The notes below the pieces were generated by a model. That model was not told the origin of the DNA. It worked only from the letters and a program-made list of their open reading frames with translations, and made no database searches. The position numbers and the translations under genes were made by a program. DNA of 64,000 nucleotides from Streptomyces halobius (GTDB lineage Bacteria > Actinomycetota > Actinomycetes > Streptomycetales > Streptomycetaceae), in NCBI RefSeq assembly GCF_023277745.1, contig NZ_CP086322.1:9052001-9116000 (forward strand), written 5' to 3'. Shown piece by piece: positions 57,001 to 64,000 of this stretch. Position 1 is the stretch's first letter. Each line of letters begins with the position of its first letter.

Positions 57001-57867
57001 CGCGAGCCGCCAGGACAGCACCTCGCCGCCGGAGAACACCCGCCGCAGTGACGTGCACCGGCCGAGCTCCCCGGTGTCCAGCAGGGCCTGCAGCAGCGTG
57101 GGCACGCACTGCAGTGTGGTCACCTCGTGCTTGCCGATCGCGGCTACCAGGCCCCGCGGGTCCCGGTAGATGCCGCGGGTGCCCATGGCCACCCGCCCGC
57201 CGACGGCCGGGGCGAGGATCTCCCACTGGGCCGCGTCGAAACTCATCGGCGTCTTCTGCAGCACGGTGGTGTCCTGGCCCAGATGCCCGTAGGCGTGCAT
57301 CCACCGCATCTGGGAGGCGATGCTGCGGTGCTCGATCATCACGCCCTTCGGTCTGCCGGTGCTGCCGGAGGTGTAGATGACGTACGCCAGCGAGTCCGGC
57401 CGTACCGTGGCCGCCGGGGCGCGCGTGGTGCCGCTGCGCACATCGGCCGGGGTGACGATCCGGGTGCCCGTCGGGGCCAGCTCGGCCAGCCGGGCCGCCA
57501 GGTGGTCCTGGGTGACGATGACCCGCGTCCGGCTGTCGTCGATCATGTAGCGGAGCCGGTCCTCCGGGTACTCCGGCGACAGCGGCAGATAGGCACCCCC
57601 GGCGAACAGGGTGCCCCACACCCCGATCATCAGTGTCAGGGACGGCTCGACGAACACCCCGACGCATTGCTCATGATCCACACCGAGTTGGCCGAGGCAC
57701 CCGGCCAGCCCGCGAGCCCACTCCGCAAGCTCGCGGTACATCAGACACCGGTCGCCGCAGACCACCGCGACGGCATCGGGCCGTGCCGCGACCTGCTGCT
57801 CCAGCAGGTCGGGCAGGCACCCCATGCTGGTGCGATCGGTGTGTGTGCGATGCGATGCGGTCTTCAC
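54034..57867 (-). CDS. indC: Indigoidine synthetase (single-module NRPS, A-Ox-T-TE)
   Basis: This protein has 1277 residues, the expected length for IndC/BpsA. The adenylation domain carries VIYTSGSTGRPKGVMIEH, MSFDAAQWEIL and NLYGPTEST. The flavin-dependent oxidase domain is inserted after the A8 region (LACVELNPKEAALMDQG … RKTYRFYDG … LPKYAYASPGALYATQLYL … NSLNLGFMSSGYSSKTG … EGMREDTVHM), and A10 resumes with PLTANGKVD. The thiolation Ser is in ACGGDSL near 964, and the TE elbow is GYSFGA near 1093. It activates and oxidises L-glutamine and releases a cyclised product that dimerises to the blue pigment indigoidine. No frameshift or missing motif is seen. GTG start after GAGGAAAG. No indA/indB-like partners are visible, and it needs a PPTase such as that at 41.4 kb. 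Confidence 0.96.
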   Translation of the reverse strand: MKTASHRTHTDRTSMGCLPDLLEQQVAARPDAVAVVCGDRCLMYRELAEWARGLAGCLGQLGVDHEQCVGVFVEPSLTLMIGVWGTLFAGGAYLPLSPEYPEDRLRYMIDDSRTRVIVTQDHLAARLAELAPTGTRIVTPADVRSGTTRAPAATVRPDSLAYVIYTSGSTGRPKGVMIEHRSIASQMRWMHAYGHLGQDTTVLQKTPMSFDAAQWEILAPAVGGRVAMGTRGIYRDPRGLVAAIGKHEVTTLQCVPTLLQALLDTGELGRCTSLRRVFSGGEVLSWRLARALADELPWASLVNLYGPTESTINATACLVDPDAAGDGAGSVSIGVPVSDTQCFILDADLAPVDIGETGELYIGGIQLARGYLNRPDQTRERFIASPFTSVERLYRTGDLAYWNPDGTIQFAGRADNQVKLRGHRIELDEIALALEEHIWVRRAAAVVSDNPRTGSASLVACVELNPKEAALMDQGKHGAHHQSKASRLQVRAQLSNPGLRRREQLAGRPVVELPGSQETSRQRREVFARKTYRFYDGAPVTRAALLALLAERSAGGPSRGLDELTFAELGELLRWFGAYRSDQRLLPKYAYASPGALYATQLYLETGSGIAGLEAGVYYYHPVDHTLVRTGPPASPRPDGGLQVHFLGRKRAIEPVYKNNLQEVLEIEAGHMVGLFEDVLPEYGLTIRPLAHDRSVKDLLDVSDEDYYLGTFAIRPAGEEPWRDPVEIYVQSHPGRVPDLPTGQYHYTDGELERVSDDLVLPKHVIAINQQVYQRASFGITAVSRADQPWLEYIALGRKLHHLQRNSLNLGFMSSGYSSKTGHPLPAAQRIDDLLAAHGIPTGPSYFFLGGRISDEQIRSEGMREDTVHMKGPAEIVKDELAHILPGYMVPDRVLVLDRLPLTANGKVDVRALTACDQVRSADRTTPYVAPATPEEKWLAEAWGKALKYDNVSTEDNFFACGGDSLTAVELVMTINHEFGTQLPLQVVFAHPKLSDLAARIADRTARPSSRLIPLHDAGAGRPVFCWPGLGGYPMNLRLLARQAGMGRPFHGIQAYGINPGEEPYPTVREMAAADLAEIRRVQTEGPYTLWGYSFGARVAFEAAWQLEQSGRQVDNLLLLCPGNPKIHHANADRYGRRVSYANPTYLAILCSVFTGTTSGLDFDQCLATARDEDTFVTFIRRLRPTLDEQLIRRITRIVAQTYEFQYNVRELAERRLRTPVTLFKATGDDYSFLETWSGSAAATPPTVINLHADHYSALKATGIIELASAIQARMKA

Positions 57868-58185
57868 GGCTTTCCTCTGCCGGCCGGGGACTTGTCAGGA
57901 GGGAGCGGCGGGCCGGCCGGCGGCTCCACCGCTAAGAGCAGGCCGCCCGGAGCCGTGACCGACAGTGCACATACGCACACGACACCACCTCCGATCCAGT
58001 GCGCACGGGCTGCGGCGGCGCGGCTCGTCACGCTCGACCCACACAGTCGGGGGTCGGCGGAGCTCGCCTGGACGCTCTCTTCCTGCCCGCTCGACGAGCG
58101 CACTGACGACTGAGGCGAAAGAAGCCCTAACCGGCTCTCCAGCTGCTCAGCCAGGCATTCCGTTCCCTCGAAGGAACTGCTCCTC
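57868..58185. other. indC upstream region
   Basis: No supported gene. The segment should contain the indC promoter; no clear -35/-10 pair was found. A near-palindrome GTTCCCTCGAAGGAAC lies at 58162-58177 and could be an operator, although it also contains the AAGGA ribosome site of the next frame. Confidence 0.4.
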
Positions 58186-58524
58186 ATGTCCTCACTCAAC
58201 GATACGCTCAACAGGGCGAACCCTCACGCTGTGGCCTTCTCCCGGGTCATTGCCGGCGCACTTCGCCTGCCACACGAGCATCTGGCCCTACCGATACGCG
58301 GCACTCATCCGTCTCATATGCGAACTCCTGGCCCTGGGCAACTCCTGGCCCTGGGCGGCAGCCCATTCAGCCGCCGCATTCAGCCCCTCCGTCACACTGG
58401 TCCGGATACCGCGAGGCCCATCCTTGATGGAGTTGAGGCCACGTCAGTGGCCAGTCGCACATTGATCGTCAGCCGTCCATTGGTCGTGCGACGTACTCTC
58501 GATAACAGGGAGGAGATGTCGTGA
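58186..58524 (+). CDS. Possible small protein, unrecognised
   Basis: This 112-codon frame starts MSSLNDTLNRANPHAVAFSRV with AAGGAAC 8 bases before the ATG. The first ~40 residues look coding; the remainder is less convincing and another frame has better codon use downstream, so the gene may be frameshifted. No family recognised. Confidence 0.25.
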   Translation: MSSLNDTLNRANPHAVAFSRVIAGALRLPHEHLALPIRGTHPSHMRTPGPGQLLALGGSPFSRRIQPLRHTGPDTARPILDGVEATSVASRTLIVSRPLVVRRTLDNREEMS

Positions 58525-58575
58525 GGAATGGGGGTGTTGGGATATGGCAATTGGCCGGAGCAGCCTGTCGTCCTC

Positions 58576-59121
58576 ATGCCCCACAGCTACGAGCCCCTCG
58601 ACGACGAACTCACGAGCCCCGCAGTCGCGGTCACAACCCATCCAATCACTCCCAAGATCCTCGCGACGGCCGTGCGCGAATGGGAGCGGCGCGTCCGAAA
58701 GGGCGACGACGCCAACACCCTGGCCCCGCTCCTTGCAGAAGCCGAAGTCCAACACGCTCGCCTCTCCTCATTCGTCCGCGGTTCCACCGACGGACGCCCC
58801 CACGCGCCCGGCTGGTTCCACCGCGTCGCCGCATGGAACTTCGCCCAACGGCTGTCCCGAAAGCCTCTCCCCATCCCCAACGGCCCGACGAACCGCAAGG
58901 TCCGCTGGCGGATGGACACCCAGGGCAGCCTCATCAGCTGGGACCGTGTGACCAAGCGGACCACTTACTGGGCGTTTAGTCATGGGTCGTGTTGCGAAGT
59001 GAGCTTTGGGCATGACGGGTTTCTCAGCTCTTGCACCATAGGTACACCTTGGTGCTCGCCGAGGCATCAACCTGGCTGCCCGATTGCTCTACATCTCGCG
59101 CTCGAAGTCCGTCTGGTTTGA
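58576..59121 (+). CDS. Hypothetical protein, probably truncated at its 3' end
   Basis: The frame starts MPHSYEPLDDELTSPAVAV and shows good codon bias through about 58970 (…NRKVRWRMDTQGSLISWDRV…TTYWAF). After that the composition changes and the final ~45 residues look like unrelated sequence adjoining insertion-sequence debris, so the original C-terminus was probably lost. No domain recognised; no signal peptide or membrane segment. Confidence 0.45.
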   Translation: MPHSYEPLDDELTSPAVAVTTHPITPKILATAVREWERRVRKGDDANTLAPLLAEAEVQHARLSSFVRGSTDGRPHAPGWFHRVAAWNFAQRLSRKPLPIPNGPTNRKVRWRMDTQGSLISWDRVTKRTTYWAFSHGSCCEVSFGHDGFLSSCTIGTPWCSPRHQPGCPIALHLALEVRLV

Positions 59122-59181
59122 AGATGAGGCAGAAACGCCTGACAGGACGCGGAACGTCATCGTCCGCCTCATCCGCGCAGA

Positions 59182-59259
59182 CGCTACGGCGTCAGCCAGC
59201 GGAAGCCGTACCCCAATGACCTGTCCAACGCCCGATGGGCCCTGATCGAGCCGACCTTA
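59182..59259 (+). pseudogene. IS5-type transposase N-terminal scrap
   Basis: The + strand reads RYGVSQRKPYPNDLSNARW then ALIEPTL, matching the conserved opening of IS5-family transposases (YPSDLSDARWALIEPTL). It ends exactly at the TA where the IS630-like element begins, so it was cut by that insertion; no continuation was found on the other side. Confidence 0.65.
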
Positions 59260-59891
59260 CTGACTTCGGCTCGTCAGGGTGACGCTGGATCGTCGAGGGA
59301 CAGGCCGGTTCCGGCTATGAAGCCGTCGAGGGTCTCGGGTCGGTACTGGAGGCGTTTGAGGCGGTTGCGGACGAGTGTTTCCAGGCGGTCGAGGGCGACG
59401 ACAGCGAGGTTGGCCAGGCTGCGTTTGACGTGTGCCCACACCGCCTCGACGGGGTTGAGGTCGGGCGCGTAGGCGGGCAGCAGGAACACCGTCAGCCACT
59501 CGCGCTGGGCGATCAACTCCCGTATGGCGTGAGAGACATGGGTGTTCAGCCGGTCCCACACCAGCACGATCGGCGCCTTGACCAGCTGGTGCACGCCGTC
59601 GATCAGCGCGACGAAGTCGCGTTCGCTCATGCTGCGGCGCTTGCCGGCTCCCGCCCGGTGGGTGCGCAGGCGGTGGCACAGCCGGGTGCGGGACCCGGGC
59701 CGCATCGCGATCAGCCCGGCCACCGACAGCCGCCCCGAGCGCCGCCCGCTGACCGTCACGGCCGGGGTGACGCCACGCCGGCCCCACGTGCGTCCTCGGG
59801 GCGGCCGACGGGTGAAGCCTGCCTCGTCCTCGAAGCAGATGCAGCCGCCGCAGGCCGCCCGGGCTCTTCTACCTCCGCCCAGGTCGCCTCC

Positions 59892-60094
59892 GTAAGTTGT
59901 TGGGCGGCCCGGGAGGGCCGGGTGTGGCTCAGGTTGCCTTGCCTGTAGTGGCTCGGAAGGAGTGGCCGCCCGGCTTTCCGGGGCGCCCTGGCTGCTGATT
60001 GAGATGTGCGCGCCTTGTGCGGTCGCTGATTACGGAGATGACAGCGGGGTGTTCCTCGGGCCGACAGCATGATGTTGGAGACGAGGAGGGGCGC
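59892..60094 (+). ncRNA. Candidate bridge RNA region of the nested IS110-family element
   Basis: IS110-group elements encode a structured guide (bridge) RNA in the noncoding end upstream of the recombinase. This 203-base leader fits in place and size and has hairpin-forming GC stretches such as GGGCGGCCCGGGAGGGCC. No loops were matched to target and donor sequence, so this is positional inference only. Confidence 0.3.
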
Positions 60095-61297
60095 GTGCGC
60101 AAGGAACGGGACCGGGTCTGGGCCGGCATCGACGCCGGCAAGGCTCATCACTGGGCCGCAGTGGTCGACGAGACCGGAGCCACCTTGTGGTCGAAGAAGA
60201 TCGACAACGACGAGTCTGCCATCCTGGCTGCGCTCGGCGAGATCCTGGCCCTGGCCGACGATGTCCACTGGGCGGTGGACATCTCCGGCACGGCCTCCGC
60301 GTTGCTGCTGGCCCTGCTCGCAGCTCACGGCCAGCGGGCCGTCTACGTGCCCGGCCGCACGGTCAACCGGATGTCCGGCGCCTACCGGGGCGAGGCCAAG
60401 ACGGACGCCCGCGACGCCTACGTCATCGCTGAGACCGCCCGCCACCGCAACGACTTCACCGCGATCGACGTGCCGGCCCAGCTGGCCGCCGACCTCGCTT
60501 TGCTCACCGCCCACCGCTCCGACCTGGTGGCCGATCGGGTAAGGATGATCAATCGGCTGCGCGACGTGCTGACCGGCGTCTTCCCCGCGCTGGAGCGGGC
60601 TTTCGACTACTCGGCGCACAAGGGTGCGCTGGTGCTCCTGACCGGCTACCAGACTCCTGCCGCCATCCGGCGCCGCGGCCGGGCCCGGCTGACGGCCTGG
60701 CTAGCCAACCGCAGCGTCCGGAGTGCCGATACGGTCGCCGCCACCGCCCTGGAAGCCGCTCAGGCCCAGCAGACCGCGCTGCCCGGCGAGGACATCGCCG
60801 CCCAGATCGTCGCCGACTTGGCGGCGCAGATCCTGGCCTTGGACGACCGGCTCAACCGGATCGACAAACAGATTCGCGAGACCTTCCGCAGTCACCCGCA
60901 GGCCGAGATCATCGAGTCCCTGCCCGGGATGGGGCCAATACTCGGAGCGGAGTTCGTCGTGGCGGCGGGCGATATGTCTGCCTACGCGGACGCCGGGCAC
61001 CTGGCCTCGGCAGCCGGGCTCGTGCCCGTTCCCCGCGACTCCGGCCGACGGACCGGCAACCTTCACCGGCCCAAGCGCTACAGCCGTCGCCTACGCCGGG
61101 TGTTCTATCTGTCGGCGCAGACCAGCATCATCCGCGACGGCCCGAACCGGGACTTCTACCTCAAGAAGCGCGGCGAGGGCTGCAAACACGTTCAAGCTGT
61201 CATCGCCCTCGCCCGACGCCGGGCCGGGGTGCTCTGGGCACTCCTGCGTGACGGACGGCTCTTCACCCCCGCCCCGCCGGTCGCGCAAGCGGCTTGA
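60095..61297 (+). CDS. IS110-family transposase
   Basis: This protein has 400 residues from a GTG at 60095 after GAGGAGGGG. The DEDD domain shows VWAGIDAGKAHHWAAVVDE, HWAVDISGTAS and EAKTDARDAYVIAETAR. The C-terminal half has IIESLPGMGPILGAEFVVA and [15 protein letters not shown] (Ser). It is only distantly similar to the copy at 47.6 kb, so the two elements are from different subgroups. No internal stop is seen; it may be active. Confidence 0.93.
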   Translation: MRKERDRVWAGIDAGKAHHWAAVVDETGATLWSKKIDNDESAILAALGEILALADDVHWAVDISGTASALLLALLAAHGQRAVYVPGRTVNRMSGAYRGEAKTDARDAYVIAETARHRNDFTAIDVPAQLAADLALLTAHRSDLVADRVRMINRLRDVLTGVFPALERAFDYSAHKGALVLLTGYQTPAAIRRRGRARLTAWLANRSVRSADTVAATALEAAQAQQTALPGEDIAAQIVADLAAQILALDDRLNRIDKQIRETFRSHPQAEIIESLPGMGPILGAEFVVAAGDMSAYADAGHLASAAGLVPVPRDSGRRTGNLHRPKRYSRRLRRVFYLSAQTSIIRDGPNRDFYLKKRGEGCKHVQAVIALARRRAGVLWALLRDGRLFTPAPPVAQAA

Positions 61298-61852
61298 CTT
61301 CGTCATTGAGACTCCTTCCACAAGGTCACGGCCTGCTCGTCGCGCTCGGCCACCCGCCGTGCGGGCACCTGCGGGCTGAATCCGAGCCGGTGCATCAGCC
61401 TGGTGGCACCCGAGACGCTGTAGGAGACGTGGAACTTCCGCCCGATCAGAGTGGCCACCCGCGCGGCCGTCCACACCTGGTCCTCCACCCAGCCATGCGC
61501 GGCCGGCCCTGCTCCAGGTACCCGGCCAGCTTCTCCAGACAGCGCGACGACAGACGGCACCGCGACCCGCTCGGACCGCGCGAGGCCAGGGCCTGCACAC
61601 CGCCTTCCCGCCATATCCGGTACCACTGGTAGGCCGACTTCCGGCTCACCCGCAGCCGTTGCGCCACCTCCGGCGGCTTGACCCCCTCATCGAACAGCTC
61701 GGCCGCCTGCATGCGTACCGTCTCCCGGCGCTGACGTCCCGCAGCGGTGAGCCCGCCGCCATCCGCATACCTCACCCACCACGAAGTACAACCAACACCC
61801 CAGCCCCATCAGGGGAACCAGGAAAGATCACCCTGACGAGCCGAAGTCAGTA

Positions 61853-62324
61853 AGTCGGCTGCCTCCGCAACCCTGTGGTCCTCAATGGCCCGCTTCAACT
61901 CGACCAGGGTGTGATTCAAGGTGCGCCGAACAGTGGCGATTTCCATGGCCGTGCGCACCTGCCGGCCTGTCGTCCGGCGTCGGAAGTCGGTCTGCCAGGC
62001 AGAACCACCACTGAGCCGAACGCGATGCTTCGACAATGCCATTCCCCCTATCTCCACGCCGCGCACCGATCGGCACAGCGACGCAATCGCAGCCGAGCAG
62101 CTTCAGGAACGGACGCAGATTTCCGCCGGTGCTCGACAGCGAACCTCTGCATCCTTCCCAGCTGTTTGATCACTTACGCACCGAGCTGGCTTGCTCCAGT
62201 ACCGCGGCCACCAGGAGTGCGGCGGTGGCAGTCTCGTACGGGTCGCTATATGCGGTGTGGTCGCTGACGTCGAACACGGCCGCCCTCGCTGTCACCGTGA
62301 TCCCGGGCGCGGTACTGGTATTCT
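61853..62324. other. Gene-free stretch right of the IS630-like element
   Basis: No recognised gene. On the minus strand MEIATVRRTLNHTLVELKRA (from about 61946) looks coding and is cut by the IS630-like element, but no family was identified. The rest is probably debris of earlier insertions. Confidence 0.4.
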
Positions 62325-62584
62325 GCAAACGAGGACTTGTTGGGGATGCTCTCACTCAACTCCACACTTCCGCCGATCAGTTGCTCCGCCACGTCGTCGT
62401 AGGAGTCCTGTTGGAACAGGGCCAGGGCGAGCGTGAAGTAGACCATGAACCCGGTCGGCAGGGCACCGGGCTTCTTGTCGCGAACCCCGCATTTCTCCAG
62501 CACGTCGGCGACGAGCTCCGGGGTCACCCATCGGGTCACCACTCCCAGCCGCACATGATCGAATAACCCCACCCACGGATGCAT
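62325..62584 (-). pseudogene. IS4-type transposase N-terminal fragment
   Basis: The minus strand reads LFDHVRLGVVTRWVTPELVA, then GALPTGFMVYFTLALALFQQ and ESIPNKSSF, which matches the N-terminal domain of actinobacterial IS4-family transposases. It then loses similarity and runs into unrelated sequence; the DDE domain is missing. Confidence 0.65.
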
Positions 62585-62639
62585 GTAGGGCCCAACGACC
62601 GCGCTCCTTCGACGTCACCGAGAACTGCTTGCCACGCTC

Positions 62640-62745
62640 AAGCAACGGCATTGAACGTCCCGGGAGGCAGGTGGCAGATGGTGATCGTCAGTCCGGCCTC
62701 GGCGGCGAAGTGGGCGAGTTCGGTCTTCCAGGTGCGGGTGCGACA
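62640..62745 (-). pseudogene. ISAzo13-like transposase scrap
   Basis: The minus strand reads TWKTELAHFAAEAGLTITIC followed by HLPPGTFN, resembling the WKTELAALAEETGLEITVCHYPPGTSKWN block of ISAzo13-family transposases. Only about 30 residues remain. Confidence 0.5.
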
Positions 62746-62762
62746 CCGCGCTCGACGGCGCA

Positions 62763-62948
62763 CTGCCGACCTTTGAAGACCTCGACCGTCTGCCGCTCAT
62801 GTAGCACGTCCTCACCGAGACGCTGCGGGTCCATCCCCCTGCCTGGCTCATCAGCCGGGTCACTCGGGAGCCCACCGTCCTGGGCGGCTACGCACTCCCG
62901 GCGGCCGCTGACGTGTTCATCAGCATCCATGCCCTCCACCGCAATCCT
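62763..62948 (+). pseudogene. Cytochrome P450 fragment with in-frame stop
   Basis: The frame reads LPTFEDLDRLPLM, stop (TAG at 62802-62804), HVLTETLRVHPPAWLISRVT, then LGGYALPAAADVFISIHALH. ETLR is the ExxR K-helix motif and the following residues match the P450 K-helix/beta region. The heme Cys loop and everything else are absent. Confidence 0.7.
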
Positions 62949-62949
62949 G

Positions 62950-63513
62950 CTGAGGACCATCGCGGGGAGCGGGCCCGGCGGGCTGATCCTGCGGGCCGAT
63001 GTCGAGGGACCTGCGGCGCCGACGAGGCCCGCCGTTCCAGCCGGATCCGGCGCCGCCGACATCGGTACCGTACGGATCCCGCTTCGCGGCGTGCGCAAGG
63101 CCGTGGCCGACAAGCTGGCGCTCAGCCGCCGTGAGATCCCCGACGCCACCACATGGGTGAACGTGGACGCGACCCGTCTGCTGGAGGTCAGGCGGGCCCT
63201 CGGCTCCGGTGACGGCGAACCGATTACCTTCCTCGCCCTGATGGCCCGTATTGTGGCGGTGCTGGGAGGGTACCCGGAACTCAACGCCTCCGTGGACACC
63301 GAGCGCCAAGAGATCGAGTGGCACACCGCCGTATGCCTCGGATTCGCGGCCCAGGCCGAACGCAGCCTGTTCGTGCCCGTCGTAGTGCGCCAGGTGGGCC
63401 AGTTGTCCCTCTCCTTCGACCACCGTGTCTGTGACGGAGGCGTCGCCGGTGGCTTCCTGCGACGTGTGGCCGACCTGGTGGAAGAACCGTTTGGCCTGCT
63501 CCGGCTCGTGTGA
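62950..63513 (+). pseudogene. Dihydrolipoamide acyltransferase (E2) remnant with internal deletion
   Basis: The frame carries the end of the E3-binding domain (AGSGPGGLILRADVEG), then the start of the catalytic domain (IPLRGVRKAVADKLALSRRE, then ATTWVNVDATRLLEVRRAL) and its end (QLSLSFDHRVCDGGVAGGFL with the catalytic His/Asp region). Around 63384 the sequence jumps from RSLFVPVV to VRQVGQLSLSF, omitting roughly 80 residues normally found between these blocks. Lipoyl domain and N-terminus are gone. It probably derives from a branched-chain or pyruvate dehydrogenase E2. It may still be translated but cannot be a working E2. Confidence 0.75.
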
Positions 63514-63597
63514 CTCACAAGGATGAAAGCGAATGTTACTGAACATCATTTTCCGTCCCACCTCTTCGCCTATTTCGGTGCACGGGGGTGATTGCGC

Positions 63598-64000
63598 ATG
63601 AGCGCCACAGATAAGTGCCCTTCCGTGACCGTCATCATCCCCGCGGGTCTGGACGTTCCACTGACCGTCCCGGCCTTCGGGCGCCTCGCCGGCAGCCTGG
63701 CCGGGATCCCCTTCGTGAAGCTCGTCGTGGACCTCGACGACGCGACGCTGCACTTCATCGACAGCACCGGCAACCCACTGCATGTGCAGTACATGGCGAA
63801 GCACATCCTCGATGTGCCGCTGGACGACCTGCTCAGCGACATCGACACCTTCAACCACGAGGTGTACGCCCGCCCCGACCGGCGCTTCTGCCTGGGAGTG
63901 CTGGCCCTGCACAGACGGCCCGGCGTCGACGGATCCGAGCCGGAGTCAGTCTTCATGTCCCTGGAGACGGTGGAGGCGGACACCATGACCGGTGACCTGC
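63598..64000 (+). CDS. Unrecognised protein, 3'-truncated by window edge
   Basis: The frame from the ATG at 63598 (MSATDKCPSVTVIIPAGLDV) has strong codon bias to the end of the window, 134 codons. It is soluble-looking, with segments FVKLVVDLDDATLHFIDSTG and HVQYMAKHILDVPLDDLLSD. No signal peptide, membrane helix or known motif was identified. The rest of the gene lies outside. Confidence 0.7.
   Translation, partial: MSATDKCPSVTVIIPAGLDVPLTVPAFGRLAGSLAGIPFVKLVVDLDDATLHFIDSTGNPLHVQYMAKHILDVPLDDLLSDIDTFNHEVYARPDRRFCLGVLALHRRPGVDGSEPESVFMSLETVEADTMTGDL

Larger units (their letters stand above)
59888..61311 (+). mobile_element. IS110-family element nested in the IS630-like element
   Basis: Comparison with the reconstructed IS630 transposase fixes the junctions: CTCC occurs at 59888-59891 and again at 61312-61315, and one copy belongs to the target. 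The element is thus 1424 bases (59888-61311 or, equivalently, 59892-61315). It has no inverted repeats, as expected of IS110. It carries a ~200-base left leader and one transposase gene. Confidence 0.8.
59274..61775 (-). pseudogene. IS630-family transposase, split by IS110-family insertion
   Basis: The N-terminal half (61775 to 61316) has a helix-turn-helix (LFDEGVKPPEVAQRLRVSRK) and a linker ending RRVAERDEQAVTLWKE. The C-terminal half (from 59887 down) resumes ATWAEVEEP, then CICFEDEAGF, APIVLVWDRLNTH and PAYAPDLNPVEAVW, the DDE catalytic segments. Joining the halves restores VTLWKEATWAEVE. Frameshifts near 61490 and 59860 are also present; one may be the programmed shift of two-frame IS630 elements. 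The gene is not expressible as it stands. Confidence 0.8.
59260..61850 (-). mobile_element. IS630-family element with perfect terminal inverted repeats, itself interrupted
   Basis: Both ends are the same 23-base inverted repeat beginning CTGACTTCGGCTCGTC. TA flanks the element on both sides (59258-59259 and 61851-61852), the IS630/mariner target duplication. Inside are the two halves of an IS630-type transposase on the minus strand, separated by an IS110-family element. Without the inner element the unit would be about 1.17 kb, normal for IS630. Confidence 0.85.

Noticed and set aside
57864..58211. Minus-strand 115-codon frame upstream of indC
   Set aside because: No ribosome site, no motif, and Ser/Pro-rich composition; more likely the indC leader.

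Overview
The window is very GC-rich, uses GTG and TTG starts, and carries actinomycete families throughout: modular type I PKS, a Sfp-type PPTase, indigoidine synthetase and IS110/IS630 elements. It looks like a chromosomal-arm region of a Streptomyces or close relative.

Positions 1-38.6 kb hold the downstream part of a modular PKS operon, all on the + strand, with most junctions overlapping or short. Five PKS polypeptides carry seven modules (the first lacks its KS because it starts outside the window). In order they are: m1 malonyl DH-KR; m2 methylmalonyl DH-KR; m3 methylmalonyl KR; m4 malonyl DH-KR; m5 and m6 malonyl DH-KR; m7 malonyl with an eroded KR. No module ends in a thioesterase. 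The PKS genes are followed, with overlapping starts, by a type II thioesterase, a 272-residue Cys-nucleophile hydrolase resembling tetramate/pyridone Dieckmann cyclases, and an adenylation-PCP didomain protein. This suggests a branched, trienoyl beta-ketoacyl chain joined to an amino acid and released by Dieckmann cyclisation, but no condensation domain is visible. A perfect 36-bp palindrome separates this operon from a convergent MarR regulator-MFS exporter pair (38.7-40.7 kb).

Positions 40.8-43.4 kb (minus strand) hold an IS110 relic, a Sfp-type PPTase that could activate the carrier proteins, and a coupled metallophosphoesterase. At 44.1-47.2 kb an intact catalase-peroxidase (katG) lies beside the fossil of a divergent Fur-family regulator/catalase pair. 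An IS110-family element follows (47.5-48.9 kb), then a haloalkane dehalogenase, a coupled ECF sigma factor/AlkD-like pair, a small monooxygenase-fold protein, helicase debris and a class I methyltransferase.

Positions 54.0-57.9 kb (minus strand) encode a full-length indigoidine synthetase (A-Ox-T-TE). From 58.2 kb to the end the DNA is largely a gene graveyard. It contains an IS630-like element split by an IS110-family element with readable junctions, pieces of IS5-, IS4- and ISAzo13-like transposases, a P450 scrap with an in-frame stop, an internally deleted dihydrolipoamide acyltransferase, and the start of an unrecognised gene running off the right edge.

The most unusual points are the release machinery without a visible condensation domain, a TA-flanked 103-bp MITE-like insertion that adds 35 codons in frame to a PKS, long near-identical tracts between modules of the 5039-residue PKS, and the nested insertion sequences.
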